A stretch of DNA of 59,285 nt from Nocardia alni (GTDB lineage: Bacteria; Actinomycetota; Actinomycetes; Mycobacteriales; Mycobacteriaceae), in the NCBI RefSeq assembly GCF_019038435.1, contig NZ_JAGPOX010000050.1, forward strand, positions 1 to 59,285, in the 5' to 3' direction. The notes beneath the pieces are model-generated. The model made no database searches. It saw only the letters and a program-made list of their open reading frames with translations, and was not told the DNA's origin. Both the position numbers and the translations under genes were made by a program. Positions 36,211 through 44,989 of this stretch are shown here, piece after piece (the stretch's first letter is position 1; each line of letters opens with the position of its first letter).

Positions 36211-39200
36211 ATGCCGGAAAAATCCGCGGGCCCCACGAGTATCGACACCACGTGTTCGTACTGTGGCGTGGGCTGCGGAATAACGGTCGAGACCACCCGC
36301 GACGAGCAGGGCGCACCCGTCATCGCCCGAGTTCGCGGCACGAAGCCGCATCCGGTCAACGCGGGCCGCCTGTGCACCAAGGGCGCGGCCCACGCGGAGC
36401 TGATGCGCACACCGGGCCGGATGAGTACCGCGTGGCGGCGTCCCGAACGGGGGCGTGAGCCCGAGGCGCTGGGGATCGACGAGGCCGTGCGCGACGCGGG
36501 TGCGCGGCTGCGGGCGATTCTCGACGAGCACGGGCCCGACGCGATCGCGCTCTACGTTTCCGGCCAGATGTCGCTCGAGGCGCAATACCTGGCCACCAAG
36601 CTGGCCAAGGGGCATATCCGTACGGTGCACATGGAGGCCAATTCGCGGCTGTGCATGGCCAGCGCCGGGACCGGATACAAGCAGTCCCTCGGCGCGGACG
36701 GTCCGCCGGGATCGTACGAGGATCTCGACAACGCCGATCTGTTCCTGGTGATCGGCGCGAATATGGCCGACTGCCATCCGATTCTCTATTTGCGCATGGC
36801 CGATCGGCGCAAGAGCAGCGGGGCCAAACTCATCGTCGTCGACCCGCGCCGCACCGAAACCGCCAAGGACGCCGATCTTTTTCTGCAGATCGCACCCGGC
36901 ACCGATTTGGCGCTACTCAACGGGATATTGCATCTCCTGGTCGAAAACGGCGATATAGACGAAGAATTCATCGCCGCACACACCCAGGACTGGGAGGCCA
37001 TGCCGGAATTCCTGGCCGACTACCCGCCGCAGCGAGTCGCCGAGCTGACCGGCCTGGCGCAGGACGACATCCGCACGGCCGCACGGTGGATCGGCGAGGC
37101 CGGAGAGTGGATGTCGCTGTGGACGATGGGCCTGAACCAGTCCACGCACGGCACCTGGAACACCAACGCGCTGTGCAACCTGCACCTGGCCACCGGCGCC
37201 ATCTGCCGGACCGGCAGCGGTCCGTTCTCGCTGACGGGCCAGCCCAATGCCATGGGCGGCAGGGAGATGGGCTACATGGGCCCCGGCCTGCCCGGCCAGC
37301 GCAGCGTGCTGTCCGAGGCCGATCGCGCCTTCGTCGAAACCGCCTGGGGCATCGCGCCGGGCAGCATCCGGACCGAGGCCGGACCCGGCACCATCGAGAT
37401 GTTCCACAGCATGGCCGACGGGAAGATCCGGGCCTGCTGGATCATCTGCTCCAATCCCGTTGCCTCGGTCGCCAATCGCAAGACCGTCATCGCCGGGCTG
37501 GAGGCCGCGGACCTGGTGATCGCCCAGGACGTGTACACCGAGACGGCCACCAACGCCTATGCGGATGTGCTGTTGCCCGCCACGCTGTGGGCCGAATCCG
37601 AGGGCGTGAGTGTGAATTCCGAACGCACCGTGAGCCTGCTGCAACGCTCGGTCGACCCGATCGGCGACGCGCGACCGGACTGGCAGCTGATCGCGCAGGT
37701 GGCCATGGCAATGGGATTCGACGGCTTCGACTTCGCCTCCAGTGCAGAGGTTTTCGAGGAGATCCGCGGATTCGCCAACCCCGCCACCGGATACGACCTG
37801 CGCGGCATCACCTACGACGGATTGCGGGAGGGGCCGATGCAGTGGCCGTGTCCCGACCCTGCCCAGCGCCGCAACCCGATTCGCTATCGCAACGACGGCG
37901 TGAGCCAGAGCCCGCACACCGACTCCTCCGGGCGCCGGCCGGAGCTGGCGTTCGCGACGCCGAGCCGCCGGGCGGTGTTCTGGCCCCGGCCGCATATGCT
38001 GCCCGCCGAGATGCCGGACGACGACTATCCGTTCGTGCTCAACACCGGTCGTCTGCCGCATCAGTGGCACACCATGACCAAGACCGGCAAGATCGCGAAA
38101 CTCGACAAGCTGAACGGTCAGCCCTTCGTCGAGGTACATCCGGACGACGCCGAACGGCTCGGTGTGTCACCCCAGGACCGGCTCGAAATCACCTCTCGCC
38201 GTGGGCGAGCCGTCCTGCCGGTGCAGATCAGCGATCGGGTGCAGCCGGGCGTGTGCTTCGCGCCGTTCCACTGGAATGACGAGCAGGGGGAATATTTGAC
38301 CGTCAACGCCGTGACCAGCGATGCGGTCGACGCCGACTCGCTGCAGCCGGAATTCAAGGCCTGCGCGGTCGCGTTGCGACGCGTCGCGGTGGAACCCGCG
38401 GCGCCCGCGGCGGAACCGTCGGCCCCCGTCCACTCGAACGGTGCGGCGGCGCACCCGCTGGCCCGCATGCTGGGGCTGGACACCGCCGCGGCGCCGATGC
38501 TCAGCGATACCGAACGGATCTACCTCGGTGGCTATCTGGCCGCGCTGAACACGATTCCGGTGCAGGGCCAGCCGGTGCTCCCCGACTCCGCGCCGATCTC
38601 GCAGCGCAGTCGCGTGTGGATCAACGGGATGCTCGCGGGCATGTACTCGCGGACCGCCGCAACCTCCTCGGGCATCGAGATCGGCGACGGCATGACGGCT
38701 ACCGGCGATCTACCGGACGCGACCACGCAGACCGCACGCCCGATCACCGTGCTGTGGGCCTCACAGACCGGCACCGCCGAGGAGTTCGCCGCCGAGGCCG
38801 CCCAGCGACTGTCCGAATCCGGGTACGCGCCACAGCTGGTGGAGATGAACTCCTGTGCGGTCACCGAGCTCGCCGGCGACGCCCTGGTGATCACCAGCAC
38901 CTTCGGCGACGGCGGACCTCCGGACAACGGCGCGGAGTTCTGGGAGCAGTTGTCCGACGGCGCGATCCGGCTGCCCCGCCTGCGCTACGCGGTGTTCGCG
39001 CTCGGCGACTCGTCCTTCGACGATTTCTGCGGCCACGGCCGCAAGCTCGACGAGGCCTTCGCGAGATCCGGTGCCACCCGGCTGCTTCCGCGCGTCGACA
39101 GCGAACCCGATCACGAGACGCAGTCGTCGCGATGGCTCGACGACGTACTCTCCGCGCTCACCGAGACCGGGGATGGACAGGCTTCGACCGCGCCCGCGGG

Positions 39201-40443
39201 AGGACCGACTCACGCGCCCCTGCTGCCCGATACCGGCGGCACGGCTCGTAGCGGCGTAGCGGTACTCGATCCTGTTCTGGTCCAGCCGGTTTCGCAGCCC
39301 GGCGCTCGGACCCGCACGCAGGCCCCGGCCTTCACTCGCGGCGCCCCGGCCCTTGCCCCACTGGTCCGCAACGAACTGCTGTCCAGCCCCGGCTCGGCGA
39401 AGGAGGTGCGGCAGTTCGGATTCGACCTGCGGGACCAGGACGCGGCCTACGAGGTCGGCGACTCCCTGGGCATCTGGCCGGTCAACGACGAGGCGCTGGT
39501 CGCCGAATGGCTCGAGGTGAACGGCCTCGACGGGCAACGGACCGTCGAACTCGACGGCCGGGAACTCCCGCTCGCGCAGGCGCTGCGCACCCACTACGAC
39601 ATCACCAGGGTCAGCCGCGACCTGCTGACCTTCGTCGCCGCGCACAATCCGAGCCCGCGCCTGGCCAAGCTGATGCGCCGGGACAACGGCATCGAGATGG
39701 ACAGCTACCTCTGGGACCGTCAGGCGGTCGACATGCTGCGCGATTTCCCGGTGCGCGCCGACCCGATCGAGTGGCTCGACGTGCTGAAAAAACTTCAGCC
39801 ACGGCAGTATTCGATCTCCTCCAGCCCTCTGGTCAGTCCGCACGAGGTGCAGCTGACCGTCGGGGTGGTGCGCTACGGCGGGGAGCAACCCCGCCGCGGC
39901 GGGGTCTGCTCGACCTATCTGGCCGACCGGGCGCAGCAGGCGGCGGTGCCCGTATTCCTCCAGCGCGCACCGCATTTCCGGCCACCGCTGGACCCGGACG
40001 TACCGATGATCATGGTGGGACCCGGCACCGGAATCGCGCCGTTCCGGGGATTCCTGCACGAGCGGCGCGCGCTCGGCGCGCGCGGGCGCAATTGGCTGCT
40101 TTTCGGCGACCAGCACGCCGCGGACAACTTCTACTACCGCACCGAACTCGAGGACATGTTCCGCGACGGCTTCCTGACCCGGTTGGATCTGGCCTTCTCG
40201 CGCGACCAGCGGGAGCGGATCTACGTGCAGCACAGAATGCTCGAGCACGGCGCGGAGCTGTGGTCCTGGCTGCAGGCCGGCGCGCACGTGTACGTCTGCG
40301 GCGACGCCGCCCGCATGGCCCGCGACGTCGACCATGCCCTGCTGACCCTGATCCAGGACCACGGCAAGCTTTCCGCCGACGCCGCCGCCGCGTACAAGAA
40401 GCAGCTGACCACCGAGAAACGCTACGTCCGCGACATCTACTGA
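36211..40443 (+). CDS. Fused assimilatory nitrate reductase / diflavin (sulfite-reductase-type) reductase
   Basis: 1410 residues in one intact frame. The N-terminal half is a molybdopterin oxidoreductase. C15, C18, C22 and C54 bind a [4Fe-4S] cluster, and C148 (NSRLCMAS) is the likely Mo ligand as in nitrate reductases. The molydopterin-binding C-terminal domain spans about 605-735 (NTGRLPHQWHTMTKTG). A linker with LSDTERIYLGGYLAAL leads to an FMN flavodoxin domain (about 844-985, ASQTGTAEEF, STFGDGGPP). FAD and NADPH domains of the CysJ/P450-reductase type follow (RQYSISSSP, GPGTGIAPFRGF, YVCGDAARMARDV), ending YVRDIY. The protein should carry electrons from NADPH to nitrate without separate partners. 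Earlier starts (36187, 36124) are possible. No nitrite reductase is in the window. Confidence 0.93.
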   Translation: MPEKSAGPTSIDTTCSYCGVGCGITVETTRDEQGAPVIARVRGTKPHPVNAGRLCTKGAAHAELMRTPGRMSTAWRRPERGREPEALGIDEAVRDAGARLRAILDEHGPDAIALYVSGQMSLEAQYLATKLAKGHIRTVHMEANSRLCMASAGTGYKQSLGADGPPGSYEDLDNADLFLVIGANMADCHPILYLRMADRRKSSGAKLIVVDPRRTETAKDADLFLQIAPGTDLALLNGILHLLVENGDIDEEFIAAHTQDWEAMPEFLADYPPQRVAELTGLAQDDIRTAARWIGEAGEWMSLWTMGLNQSTHGTWNTNALCNLHLATGAICRTGSGPFSLTGQPNAMGGREMGYMGPGLPGQRSVLSEADRAFVETAWGIAPGSIRTEAGPGTIEMFHSMADGKIRACWIICSNPVASVANRKTVIAGLEAADLVIAQDVYTETATNAYADVLLPATLWAESEGVSVNSERTVSLLQRSVDPIGDARPDWQLIAQVAMAMGFDGFDFASSAEVFEEIRGFANPATGYDLRGITYDGLREGPMQWPCPDPAQRRNPIRYRNDGVSQSPHTDSSGRRPELAFATPSRRAVFWPRPHMLPAEMPDDDYPFVLNTGRLPHQWHTMTKTGKIAKLDKLNGQPFVEVHPDDAERLGVSPQDRLEITSRRGRAVLPVQISDRVQPGVCFAPFHWNDEQGEYLTVNAVTSDAVDADSLQPEFKACAVALRRVAVEPAAPAAEPSAPVHSNGAAAHPLARMLGLDTAAAPMLSDTERIYLGGYLAALNTIPVQGQPVLPDSAPISQRSRVWINGMLAGMYSRTAATSSGIEIGDGMTATGDLPDATTQTARPITVLWASQTGTAEEFAAEAAQRLSESGYAPQLVEMNSCAVTELAGDALVITSTFGDGGPPDNGAEFWEQLSDGAIRLPRLRYAVFALGDSSFDDFCGHGRKLDEAFARSGATRLLPRVDSEPDHETQSSRWLDDVLSALTETGDGQASTAPAGGPTHAPLLPDTGGTARSGVAVLDPVLVQPVSQPGARTRTQAPAFTRGAPALAPLVRNELLSSPGSAKEVRQFGFDLRDQDAAYEVGDSLGIWPVNDEALVAEWLEVNGLDGQRTVELDGRELPLAQALRTHYDITRVSRDLLTFVAAHNPSPRLAKLMRRDNGIEMDSYLWDRQAVDMLRDFPVRADPIEWLDVLKKLQPRQYSISSSPLVSPHEVQLTVGVVRYGGEQPRRGGVCSTYLADRAQQAAVPVFLQRAPHFRPPLDPDVPMIMVGPGTGIAPFRGFLHERRALGARGRNWLLFGDQHAADNFYYRTELEDMFRDGFLTRLDLAFSRDQRERIYVQHRMLEHGAELWSWLQAGAHVYVCGDAARMARDVDHALLTLIQDHGKLSADAAAAYKKQLTTEKRYVRDIY

Positions 40444-40452
40444 TTCGCTCGC

Positions 40453-41502
40453 TCAGACCGCAGGCGGATTCAGCCTGGCGAAGTCCGGCAGGCGGTAGTA
40501 CGGATAGTACGGATACGGCGGGGTCGTGGCGCTGGCCTTGTCCAGACGGGCGATCTGCTCGGCGTCCAGTTGCCAGCCGACCGCGCCGAGGTTCTGACGC
40601 AACTGATTCTCATCGCGCGCCCCCACGATCACCGTGGCCACCGTAGGGCGTGACAGCAGCCAGTTGAGTGCGATCTGCGGCACCGTGTGGCCGGTCTCCG
40701 CGGCGATCTCGTCCAGCACGTCGACCACCGTGTAGAGCAGTTCGTCGTCGACGGGCGGACCGGCCTGCGCGGTCTTGTGCAGCCGGCTGCCCGCCGGAAG
40801 CGGTTGCCCCCGGCGGATTTTCCCGGTCAGCCGCCCCCACCCCAGCGGGCTCCACACCACCGCGCCGACGCCCTGGTCCAGGCCCAGCGGCATCAACTCC
40901 CACTCGTAGTCGCGCCCGGCCAGCGAGTAGTACACCTGATGCGCGACATAACGCGGCAGCCCGTGCCCGTCGGCCACCGCAAGGGATTTCATCAGCTGCC
41001 AGCCCGCGAAGTTGGATGCGCCGACGTAACGGATCTTCCCCGCGCGGACCAGATCCCCGAGTGCCGACAGTGTCTCCTCGACCGGGGTCCCCGCGTCGAA
41101 GGCGTGCAGCTGGAACAGGTCGATGTAGTCGGTGCCCAGCCGGCGCAGCGCGGCCTCCACCGCGCCGATCAGTCGCGCGCGACCCGAACCCGCCTCGTGC
41201 GCCCCGGGCCCGGTGGGCAGGGATGCCTTGGTGGACAGGAGCACTCGATCCCGCCGGCCCCGGATGGCCTCGCCCAGCACCTGTTCCGAGGCGCCGTCGG
41301 AGTACACGTCCGCCGTGTCGAACATGCTCACACCCGCCTCCAGCGCGATATCGACCATTGTGCGGGCCTGCCGCGCATCGGTATCGCCCCACGCGGCGAA
41401 CAGCTCGCCGCGACCGCCGAAGGTGCCCGCGCCGAAGGTGCCCGCGCCGAAGCTGAGCGCCGGAACCATGAGGCCCGAAGCCCCCAACCGCCGATAATGC
41501 AT
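40453..41502 (-). CDS. Aldo/keto reductase
   Basis: 349 residues of the AKR (beta/alpha)8 barrel. The catalytic tetrad is D62 (FDTADVYSDG), Y67, K92 (STKAS) and H133 (FQLHAFD). The late IVGARDENQL segment binds NADP(H). Near the N-terminus GAGTF is duplicated (G19-F23 and G24-F28) by a 15-bp tandem repeat in the DNA. It ends convergently with the nitrate reductase fusion and is divergent from the TetR gene, its likely regulator. The 130-bp repeat abuts the start codon and supplies the GGAGAGG ribosome-binding site. Confidence 0.93.
   Translation of the reverse strand: MHYRRLGASGLMVPALSFGAGTFGAGTFGGRGELFAAWGDTDARQARTMVDIALEAGVSMFDTADVYSDGASEQVLGEAIRGRRDRVLLSTKASLPTGPGAHEAGSGRARLIGAVEAALRRLGTDYIDLFQLHAFDAGTPVEETLSALGDLVRAGKIRYVGASNFAGWQLMKSLAVADGHGLPRYVAHQVYYSLAGRDYEWELMPLGLDQGVGAVVWSPLGWGRLTGKIRRGQPLPAGSRLHKTAQAGPPVDDELLYTVVDVLDEIAAETGHTVPQIALNWLLSRPTVATVIVGARDENQLRQNLGAVGWQLDAEQIARLDKASATTPPYPYYPYYRLPDFARLNPPAV
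41417..41446. repeat. 15-bp tandem duplication inside the aldo/keto reductase gene
   Basis: CCGAAGGTGCCCGCG occurs twice in tandem (41417-41431 and 41432-41446), duplicating five codons (GAGTF). It keeps the frame. It lies at the first strand-turn of the barrel, before the catalytic residues. Confidence 0.85.
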
Positions 41503-41507
41503 GCCTA

Positions 41508-41637
41508 TCCGCCTCTCCGCGACTTCAGCGCACGGCTGAGAGCCGTTGACCGTTGTGCATGCGTGCCGGCGGTTTACTGCCTGTCCGATTCTGGGGGTAC
41601 CCGGCAGCTTGCCGCTGTCCGGACCGCAGTTGTCGCC
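41508..41637 (-). repeat. 130-bp intergenic repeat, copy 4 (upstream of the aldo/keto reductase)
   Basis: Matches copy 1 closely at both ends, with GTCGCGGAGAGGCGGATAGGC immediately before the ATG at 41502. The frame corresponding to the 50-residue peptide of copy 1 has a TAA in the middle, and its last in-phase stop, TAG, falls two bases before the reductase start. The purine-rich end again faces the downstream gene. Confidence 0.8.
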
Positions 41638-41695
41638 TTGACCTTCACATGCTTAACGGGAATTCAGTTTTATTAACATAGGAGACGTTACACTC

Positions 41696-41710
41696 ATTTC
41701 GTCGCTAACG
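41696..41710 (-). promoter_or_regulatory. Candidate TetR operator upstream of the TetR gene
   Basis: The minus strand reads CGTTAGCGACGAAAT, matching 14 of 15 bases of the element at 42413-42427 on the plus strand. It lies 16 bases upstream of the TetR start. A CGTTA copy also sits at 41686-41690, facing it as an inverted half-site. Confidence 0.4.
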
Positions 41711-41726
41711 GAACCGGAGGCCCATT

Positions 41727-42344
41727 ATGAGTCAGAACACACCCGGATCGGGTCTGCTGCGGCCCGGTGGCCGCACCGCCCGCGTGCGCGAATCCGTCCT
41801 GCGCGCGGCCGGCGATCTTCTGAGTCGGAACGGGCTGGCCGATCTGGACCTGGCCGAGGTCGCGGCGCACGCGGGCGTCGGCAAGACCACGGTGTACCGG
41901 CGCTGGCGCACTCCCACCGGCCTGGTCACCGATCTGCTGACCGAAATGGCGGAAACCTCGCTGCCGCACGCCGATACCGGTTCGCTGCGCGGTGATCTGC
42001 TCGCCAACGCCCGCTTGGTGGTTAAGACCCTCACCGACCCTCGCCAGGGCCCTCTGTTCAAATCCCTTGTCGCGGCGGCGATCTGCGATCCCGCCGCAGC
42101 CGAGGCCCTGCGCCACTTCTACGACACGCGCCTGTCCGAATGGTCACCCTGTGTCGCGGCGGCGATCGGGCGCGGCGAACTCGCGCCCGAAACCGATGCC
42201 CGCGCGGTTCTTTCCGCCGTGTCCGCACCGCTGTACTACCGGCTGCTGACCACCGGCGACCCGATCGACGACCATGCCGCGACCACGGCCGCAGAGGCCG
42301 CCACACTCGCCGCCGAGGCAGGGCTGTTCGCCCGGCTCGGGTGA
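41727..42344 (+). CDS. TetR family transcriptional regulator
   Basis: 205 residues. The N-terminal HTH (about 18-66) has VRESVLRAAGDLLSRNG and LAEVAAHAGVGKTTVYRRW; the C-terminal half is a helical ligand-binding domain of the TetR_C type (LFKSLVAAAICDPAAAEALRHFY). A CGGAGG site precedes the ATG. It is divergent from the aldo/keto reductase with an AT-rich spacer (41641-41695), so it probably controls that gene and itself. Inducer unknown. Confidence 0.92.
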   Translation: MSQNTPGSGLLRPGGRTARVRESVLRAAGDLLSRNGLADLDLAEVAAHAGVGKTTVYRRWRTPTGLVTDLLTEMAETSLPHADTGSLRGDLLANARLVVKTLTDPRQGPLFKSLVAAAICDPAAAEALRHFYDTRLSEWSPCVAAAIGRGELAPETDARAVLSAVSAPLYYRLLTTGDPIDDHAATTAAEAATLAAEAGLFARLG

Positions 42345-42412
42345 AACGCGGCCGACCCCGCCGCGTCGGCACGCCGCGATGATGCATGTGCACCGACAGT
42401 TCGCAACACACT

Positions 42413-42427
42413 CGTTAGCGACGGAAT
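42413..42427 (+). promoter_or_regulatory. Second copy of the candidate TetR operator
   Basis: CGTTAGCGACGGAAT, 27 bases before the start of the small gene at 42454. It matches the element before the TetR gene at 14 of 15 positions, in the opposite orientation, so the two flank the TetR gene. Confidence 0.4.
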
Positions 42428-42453
42428 ACGCTGGTAGCGAGGACAATTGGGGG

Positions 42454-42687
42454 ATGAAGGGTGATCGTGTGGAAATCGTCGTCGATGTCGGCGACGCCAG
42501 TCGAAGCTATGAGATAGCCGCGACCCGGGCGGGCCGCCGGGTCGATGTACGGATCGCGCGCGGTGTGGTGGAGGTGAGCGAGGTCACGCGGACCGGAACG
42601 GCAGTGCGGACCGCGCGGTTCATGGCCGGGCGCACCCTGGCTGTAGTGGAGTTCCCTGCCGACAAGGGCCCGATCCCCGGCGAATGA
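42454..42687 (+). CDS. Small hypothetical protein
   Basis: 77 residues starting MKGDRVEIVVDVGDASRSYE and ending KGPIPGE. It alternates charged and beta-branched residues (VDVRIARGVVEVSEVTRTGTAVRTARF), suggesting a small beta-rich soluble domain. No signal peptide or membrane segment. TTGGGGG precedes the ATG. I do not recognise the family. The nearby TetR-type element suggests it could belong to the same regulon. Confidence 0.6.
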   Translation: MKGDRVEIVVDVGDASRSYEIAATRAGRRVDVRIARGVVEVSEVTRTGTAVRTARFMAGRTLAVVEFPADKGPIPGE

Positions 42688-42792
42688 TCCGACCCCCGAT
42701 GGACGCCACCGGGTTGCCAGCCACACGCACACGGAGGATTCTCGGTAGTGCCGCAGTTCCGGCATCGGCCCACGAGGGACAGGAGGCACTCG

Positions 42793-42999
42793 ATGACCGA
42801 CCCCACCGTTGACGCGGTTCCGGACGCCGATCTCGCCGAGCAGTCGACCCCGGCCTACCCCAGCGACGACGACTACGAGCCCGACCCCACCGTCACCGCA
42901 ACCGACCACGAGGCCGCCGAGGCCGACCTGATCGAACAGGCCATCCCGGCCCCGCTGCCCGACGACGACTACACCGAGCCCGCCGAACCCGGCTACTGA
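42793..42999 (+). CDS. Small acidic protein with two-fold internal repeat
   Basis: 68 residues, very acidic, starting MTDPTVDAVPDADLAEQ. Two similar units are present: ADLAEQSTPAYPSDDDYEP and ADLIEQAIPAPLPDDDYTEP. An AGGAGG site precedes the ATG by seven bases, which strongly supports translation. Short ADxxEQ...DDD motifs recur in small actinobacterial proteins, as I recall, but no function is known. Probably disordered, with no membrane segment. Confidence 0.75.
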   Translation: MTDPTVDAVPDADLAEQSTPAYPSDDDYEPDPTVTATDHEAAEADLIEQAIPAPLPDDDYTEPAEPGY

Positions 43000-43065
43000 G
43001 ATCTCACCGCCGCCGAGATTCCACCGCGGCGTCTGAGACCTCACCCCGCCGTGTGAGATCTCACC
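42997..43065. repeat. Three copies of a TGAGATCTCACC palindrome
   Basis: TGAGATCTCACC at 42997-43008, TGAGACCTCACC at 43034-43045 and TGAGATCTCACC at 43054-43065. The core TGAGATCTCA is a perfect palindrome, and the first copy includes the stop codon of the acidic protein gene. The spacing is 37 then 20 bases. This may be an operator array or a decayed tandem repeat. Confidence 0.5.
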
Positions 43066-43068
43066 CCC

Positions 43069-43141
43069 GTCATCCCGGCACGTTGTTGGCCGGGATCCAC
43101 GATTCGAAGATGCATTCCCGCCAAGAGCATGCGGGAATGAC
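43069..43141. repeat. Paired REP-like element (inverted pair)
   Basis: Left half GTCATCCCGGCACGTTGTTGG with stem CCCGGC/GCCGGG; right half in inverse orientation, closing CCAAGAGCATGCGGGAATGAC, with stem TTCCCGC/GCGGGAA. It is followed by short degenerate ATGACG repeats to about 43200. It lies at the 3' ends of two convergent genes. Confidence 0.75.
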
Positions 43142-43212
43142 GATGACAATGCGGGAGCGACGGCACGGCATCGGATGACGGCGACAACGCAGGATGACGG
43201 CGATCGGAGTAC

Positions 43213-44841
43213 CTACCCGCCGATTCCCGCTTTCACGCGAGCGTGCAGCTCGCGCAGGCTGGACCGCTCCGTCGCGACCTCGAGCACTCGCATACCGTGC
43301 GCGTGCCCGGACAGCTCCCTGGCCAGCTCGGCCGGGTCCACCTGCCGATGCGGTACCCGGTAGGCCGCGCACATGGCTGCCAGATCCATTCCGTGCGGCG
43401 TGCCGAACACCCGCTCGAACACCCCCGCGTACTGCGGATCACCCTGTTCCAGCAGTTCGAAGATGCCGCCGCCGTCGTCGTTGGCGACCACGATGGTCAG
43501 ATCGGCGGGACGCGGCTCGCCCGGACCGATCAGCAGCCCGGACGCGTCGTGCAGGAAGGTCAGATCACCGATCAGTGCGACGGTCCGGCCCGGATGGCTC
43601 AGCGCCGCGCCGACCGCGGTGGACACCGTGCCATCGATTCCGGCCACGCCGCGATTGGACAGGATGGTGACGCCCGGATGGGGATGCGAGACCAGCGCGG
43701 CGTCCCGCACCGGATTCGAGGCGCCCAGCAGCAGCTGATCACCCTCGCGCAGCGCGTCCATCACGACCGCCGCCACATGCAGGCCGGTCGGCTTGGGATG
43801 GTGGGCCAACTCGTCCCGCACGACTCCGGTGGCCTTGGCGTTCATCGCGCGGCAGTGCTCGAGCCATTCGGCGCGGGGACCGCCGCTGGTGATCGCGCGG
43901 GTGCCGGTGCCGATCACATTGCCCGAGACGTCGGGCCAGCGCGGGCCGGTGGTCAGCGCGTACACCGTCACCTCCGGATCCGCCAGCACCCTGGACACCT
44001 CGCGGTGCAGGGTGGGCCGTCCGGTGATGATCGCCTGGCGGGGGCGCAGCAGCCCCAGCGCCATCGGATGCAGGGCGGGGCCGTGCATCGGTGCGGTCGG
44101 CTCGGCCACGGTGGGCAGTTCGGCCAGTTCCGGCCGACGCCCGGCGCCGTGGCCGGAGACGACCACGGTGTCCGGGGTCAGATCGATCTCCAGCGGCACG
44201 TCCAGTGTCGCGTATTGCGTTGCGGTCCAGGCCGATCCGTCGGGGCGACCCTCGGGGATCAGCTCGCCCGGCGCCAGATTCGGGACCAGCGGTTCGCGAA
44301 GCGGGATATCGAGCTGCACCGGACCGGCGTTGCCGCTTCGGGTGCCGCGCGCGGCCGCGAGCACCCGGCACACCGCCGCGCGCCACACGCTGTTCTGCCG
44401 CAGGTACCCGTCGCCCTCGTCCTCGGCCAGACCCAGGCTGTTGGCCAGGCGCACCTGGCTGCCGAACAGGCCGAACTGCTCGACGGTCTGATTCGCGCCG
44501 CTGCCGAGCATCTCGTAGGGCCGGTTGGCCGACAGCACGATCAGCGGCCGGCGGGCGTAATTCGCCTCCAGAACGGCCGGGCCCAGATTCGCCACGGCGG
44601 TACCGGAGGTCATCACGACGGGCACCGGATGGCCACTGGACAGGGCCAAGCCGATCGCCAGAAATCCGGCGGCGCGCTCGTCGATGCGCATGTGCAACCG
44701 CAGCCGGCCCGCGACGTCGGCGGCCTGCAGGGCGAAGGCCAGCGGAGCATTGCGCGAGCCGGGGCACAGCACGACATCCCGCACGCCCCCACGTGCCAAC
44801 TCGTCGACGACGACCTGCGCCTGTGCTGTCGAAGGATTCAC
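43213..44841 (-). CDS. menD: 2-succinyl-5-enolpyruvyl-6-hydroxy-3-cyclohexene-1-carboxylate synthase MenD
   Basis: 542 residues, thiamine-diphosphate enzyme. The N-terminal PYR domain has DVVLCPGSRNAPLAFAL and the catalytic Glu in MRIDERAAGF; the C-terminal PP domain has LIGDLTFLHDASGL and NDDGGGIFELLEQG. It adds a succinyl semialdehyde unit to isochorismate. GTG start at 44841. In M. tuberculosis menC lies close by; here none is present on either side. Confidence 0.96.
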   Translation of the reverse strand: MNPSTAQAQVVVDELARGGVRDVVLCPGSRNAPLAFALQAADVAGRLRLHMRIDERAAGFLAIGLALSSGHPVPVVMTSGTAVANLGPAVLEANYARRPLIVLSANRPYEMLGSGANQTVEQFGLFGSQVRLANSLGLAEDEGDGYLRQNSVWRAAVCRVLAAARGTRSGNAGPVQLDIPLREPLVPNLAPGELIPEGRPDGSAWTATQYATLDVPLEIDLTPDTVVVSGHGAGRRPELAELPTVAEPTAPMHGPALHPMALGLLRPRQAIITGRPTLHREVSRVLADPEVTVYALTTGPRWPDVSGNVIGTGTRAITSGGPRAEWLEHCRAMNAKATGVVRDELAHHPKPTGLHVAAVVMDALREGDQLLLGASNPVRDAALVSHPHPGVTILSNRGVAGIDGTVSTAVGAALSHPGRTVALIGDLTFLHDASGLLIGPGEPRPADLTIVVANDDGGGIFELLEQGDPQYAGVFERVFGTPHGMDLAAMCAAYRVPHRQVDPAELARELSGHAHGMRVLEVATERSSLRELHARVKAGIGG

Positions 44842-44946
44842 ACCCCCACCCTGTCAGACCACGGGCGGTCGTGGGGCGTCGCCCCGCTCACACTCCACGA
44901 TAAGTGAGGGTTCACTAACCTGACAAAGCGAATATCGGCGCCCGGT

Positions 44947-44977
44947 GCTGATCGACCGGCAATGCCGGTCGATCAGC
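44947..44977 (-). terminator. Terminator of the gene at 44990
   Basis: A perfect 14-bp stem (GCTGATCGACCGGC with its complement) and a 3-nt loop lie 12 bases beyond the stop of the minus-strand gene. There is no T-tract. It insulates this gene from menD. Confidence 0.75.
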
Positions 44978-44989
44978 TTCGCGAACCAA

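Noticed and set aside
42415..43149. A 244-codon minus-strand frame across the small genes
   Set aside because: Gly/Arg/Val-rich composition, passes through a REP-like element, and is opposed by two plus-strand frames, one of which has an excellent ribosome-binding site.
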